Below are positions 13,911 to 14,863 of a stretch of DNA of 14,863 bases, in pieces; the stretch's first letter is position 1; the number at the start of each line of letters is the position of its first letter. The notes below the pieces were generated by a model. That model made no database searches and was not told the DNA's origin. It saw only the letters and a program-made list of their open reading frames with translations. Origin of the DNA: JALHVH01 sp964544265 (GTDB lineage Bacteria; Acidobacteriota; Aminicenantia; Aminicenantales; Saccharicenantaceae). The stretch is from the NCBI GenBank assembly GCA_964544265.1, contig CAZJBD010000050.1, positions 1 through 14,863 on the forward strand, given 5' to 3'. The translations under genes were made by a program, and so were the position numbers.

Positions 13911-14863
13911 CAAAGCTGATCCGTCCCAGTTCATTCCTCATGCCCACGAGGGAAAAATCGCGGCCCAAGTCCCATTCCATCCGGACGATCTCTCCCCTTT
14001 CTGTCGTCAGGTTCGTAGAATAAAGGATCGATAGGTTCCGGGAGATCTGCCTTCCGACCGTGAGCCGGGCCGTCATTTCGGCCGAAGAGCCCAGGACGAA
14101 AGGATCGATCCTGAACCGGGCCAGACTGAACAGCCCTTGGGCCCTCTTCTGAGCTTGCTCGGCAATCTGGAAGGAAACCAGAGAGGCCGTGCTGAGCCGG
14201 GTGCTCGTATCGTAGGAGTAAGACCGGCGGAAAGCCTCGCCTAGGGCTAGAAGGGCTAAGACATCTTCGGAAGGCAGCGGCGGGGAGGAGCTAAACTCCG
14301 GCCTCAGGTTATTGACAAGTCCGTTTAGCGAGAAGGTGACTCGATAATCCTTAACGTAGGTCTCTCCTCGGAAATCCAAGAAAGGTTCGACCGAGGCGGG
14401 GTTGAAAAAGCTCAGGCGGCCGCGCATGACCTTGAACTTCCTATCCTGAAAGTAGACCTCGCCGCCCAGAGCCTCGATATCGCCGAGGACAAGAGGTGAG
14501 AAGATGTTCCCCAAGATGGTAAGGTCGAACCGTCCGCTGATCCTGCCCAGGGAGTTTTCCATCCAAGCGTTCTCGTCCGCGCGGAGCCTCAGATTCAGGG
14601 ACAGGTCATCGAAAAAACCTTTTTCCCTCCTGCTTTGATAATAAGGCACGGCCGAGAACCCAAGCTTTTCGTAGATCTCCCGCCGCCAAGATAGCCGGGA
14701 GATGGACAGTTCCCCGTCCAGAACGAAGCTCCGGCTATCCTTCGTCAGTCGAACCCATCCGTCCGTCAGGGCCCTCGTCCGTTCGAAAGGCGAAAGGAGC
14801 ATGTTCTTACCATCAATCCGGACATCTATGGATTCGACGCCCTTCCTGCCGATCGCGATCTCC
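13885..14863 (-). CDS. tamB: TamB-like translocation and assembly protein, C-terminal part (runs off window)
   Basis: There are 325 residues to the stop at 13885, with the frame open to the right window edge. The beta-strand-rich sequence and the segment LPSEDVLALLALGEAFRRS match the TamB C-terminal domain (DUF490). Also in keeping are GGEVYFQDRKFKVMRGRLSF with a following FNPASVEPFLDFRGE, a strand-turn pattern common in TamB. The last residues, DVKIRTRF, end in Phe as in barrel-targeted proteins. TamB proteins are very long, anchored in the inner membrane, and form a hydrophobic groove across the periplasm; they help move lipids or outer-membrane proteins, usually with an Omp85 partner. That partner gene follows directly and overlaps this one by 26 nt, suggesting translational coupling. 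The N-terminal part and promoter are outside the window. Confidence 0.88.
   Translation of the reverse strand, partial: EIAIGRKGVESIDVRIDGKNMLLSPFERTRALTDGWVRLTKDSRSFVLDGELSISRLSWRREIYEKLGFSAVPYYQSRREKGFFDDLSLNLRLRADENAWMENSLGRISGRFDLTILGNIFSPLVLGDIEALGGEVYFQDRKFKVMRGRLSFFNPASVEPFLDFRGETYVKDYRVTFSLNGLVNNLRPEFSSSPPLPSEDVLALLALGEAFRRSYSYDTSTRLSTASLVSFQIAEQAQKRAQGLFSLARFRIDPFVLGSSAEMTARLTVGRQISRNLSILYSTNLTTERGEIVRMEWDLGRDFSLVGMRNELGRISFDVKIRTRF

Noticed and set aside
1..14863. CRISPR arrays, insertion sequences, prophage or toxin-antitoxin genes
   Set aside because: No regularly spaced repeats, transposase, integrase or paired small toxin-like genes were seen; the tRNA has no integrase or duplicated 3' end beside it.

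Overview
The window is a scaffold piece from a diderm (Gram-negative-type) bacterium. An FadL-type porin, an Omp85 insertase, a TamB-type protein and a SurA-type chaperone all point to an outer membrane. The sequence is GC-rich, and coding codons mostly end in G or C. Two runs of exactly 100 N show a scaffolded draft assembly, probably metagenomic. An Acidobacteriota/Aminicenantota-like lineage would fit the gene content, but that is a guess and nothing here proves it.

Layout. Bases 1-382 (minus) hold the N-terminal third of a GT4-like glycosyltransferase that runs off the left edge. A tRNA-Phe (505-577, plus) follows, with a textbook sigma70 promoter and a 16-bp perfect palindrome in its leader. 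Bases 593-3011 (minus) carry an FadL/OmpP1 outer-membrane protein followed by an M64 (IgA-peptidase-like) metallopeptidase. The first N gap falls between them, so the porin C-terminus and the peptidase N-terminus are missing. Next come clpB (3081-5690, minus) and, divergent from it, a 112-residue acidic orphan gene (5935-6273, plus). The orphan's stop codon overlaps the stop of the convergent mutS (6270-8906, minus). Divergent from mutS is pgsA (9127-9675, plus). It converges on the C-terminal two thirds of fabD (9750-10397, minus), whose start is lost in the second N gap. The right end (10502-14863, minus) is an envelope-biogenesis block in the order TamB-like C-terminus, Omp85 protein with about seven POTRA domains, then a SurA-like chaperone without a PPIase domain. 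The tamB-like and Omp85 genes overlap, and the chaperone starts 4 nt after the Omp85 stop.

How the genes work together. The right-hand block is a coherent outer-membrane assembly module: periplasmic chaperone, insertase and a TamB bridge protein. ClpB (disaggregation), MutS (mismatch repair), PgsA (phosphatidylglycerol synthesis) and FabD (malonyl loading for fatty-acid synthesis) are housekeeping genes. The FadL protein and the M64 peptidase are probably an uptake/secretion pair.

No clearly novel multi-gene system is visible. The most interesting points are: predicted start sites for mutS, pgsA and the glycosyltransferase that would give nearly leaderless mRNAs; the seven-POTRA Omp85 next to TamB; a coiled-coil insertion in the M64 peptidase; and the acidic orphan with its own strong promoter. 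No stretch over 300 bases lacks a gene. In the 8947-9083 part of the mutS-pgsA intergenic region I see only short imperfect inverted repeats and no gene.
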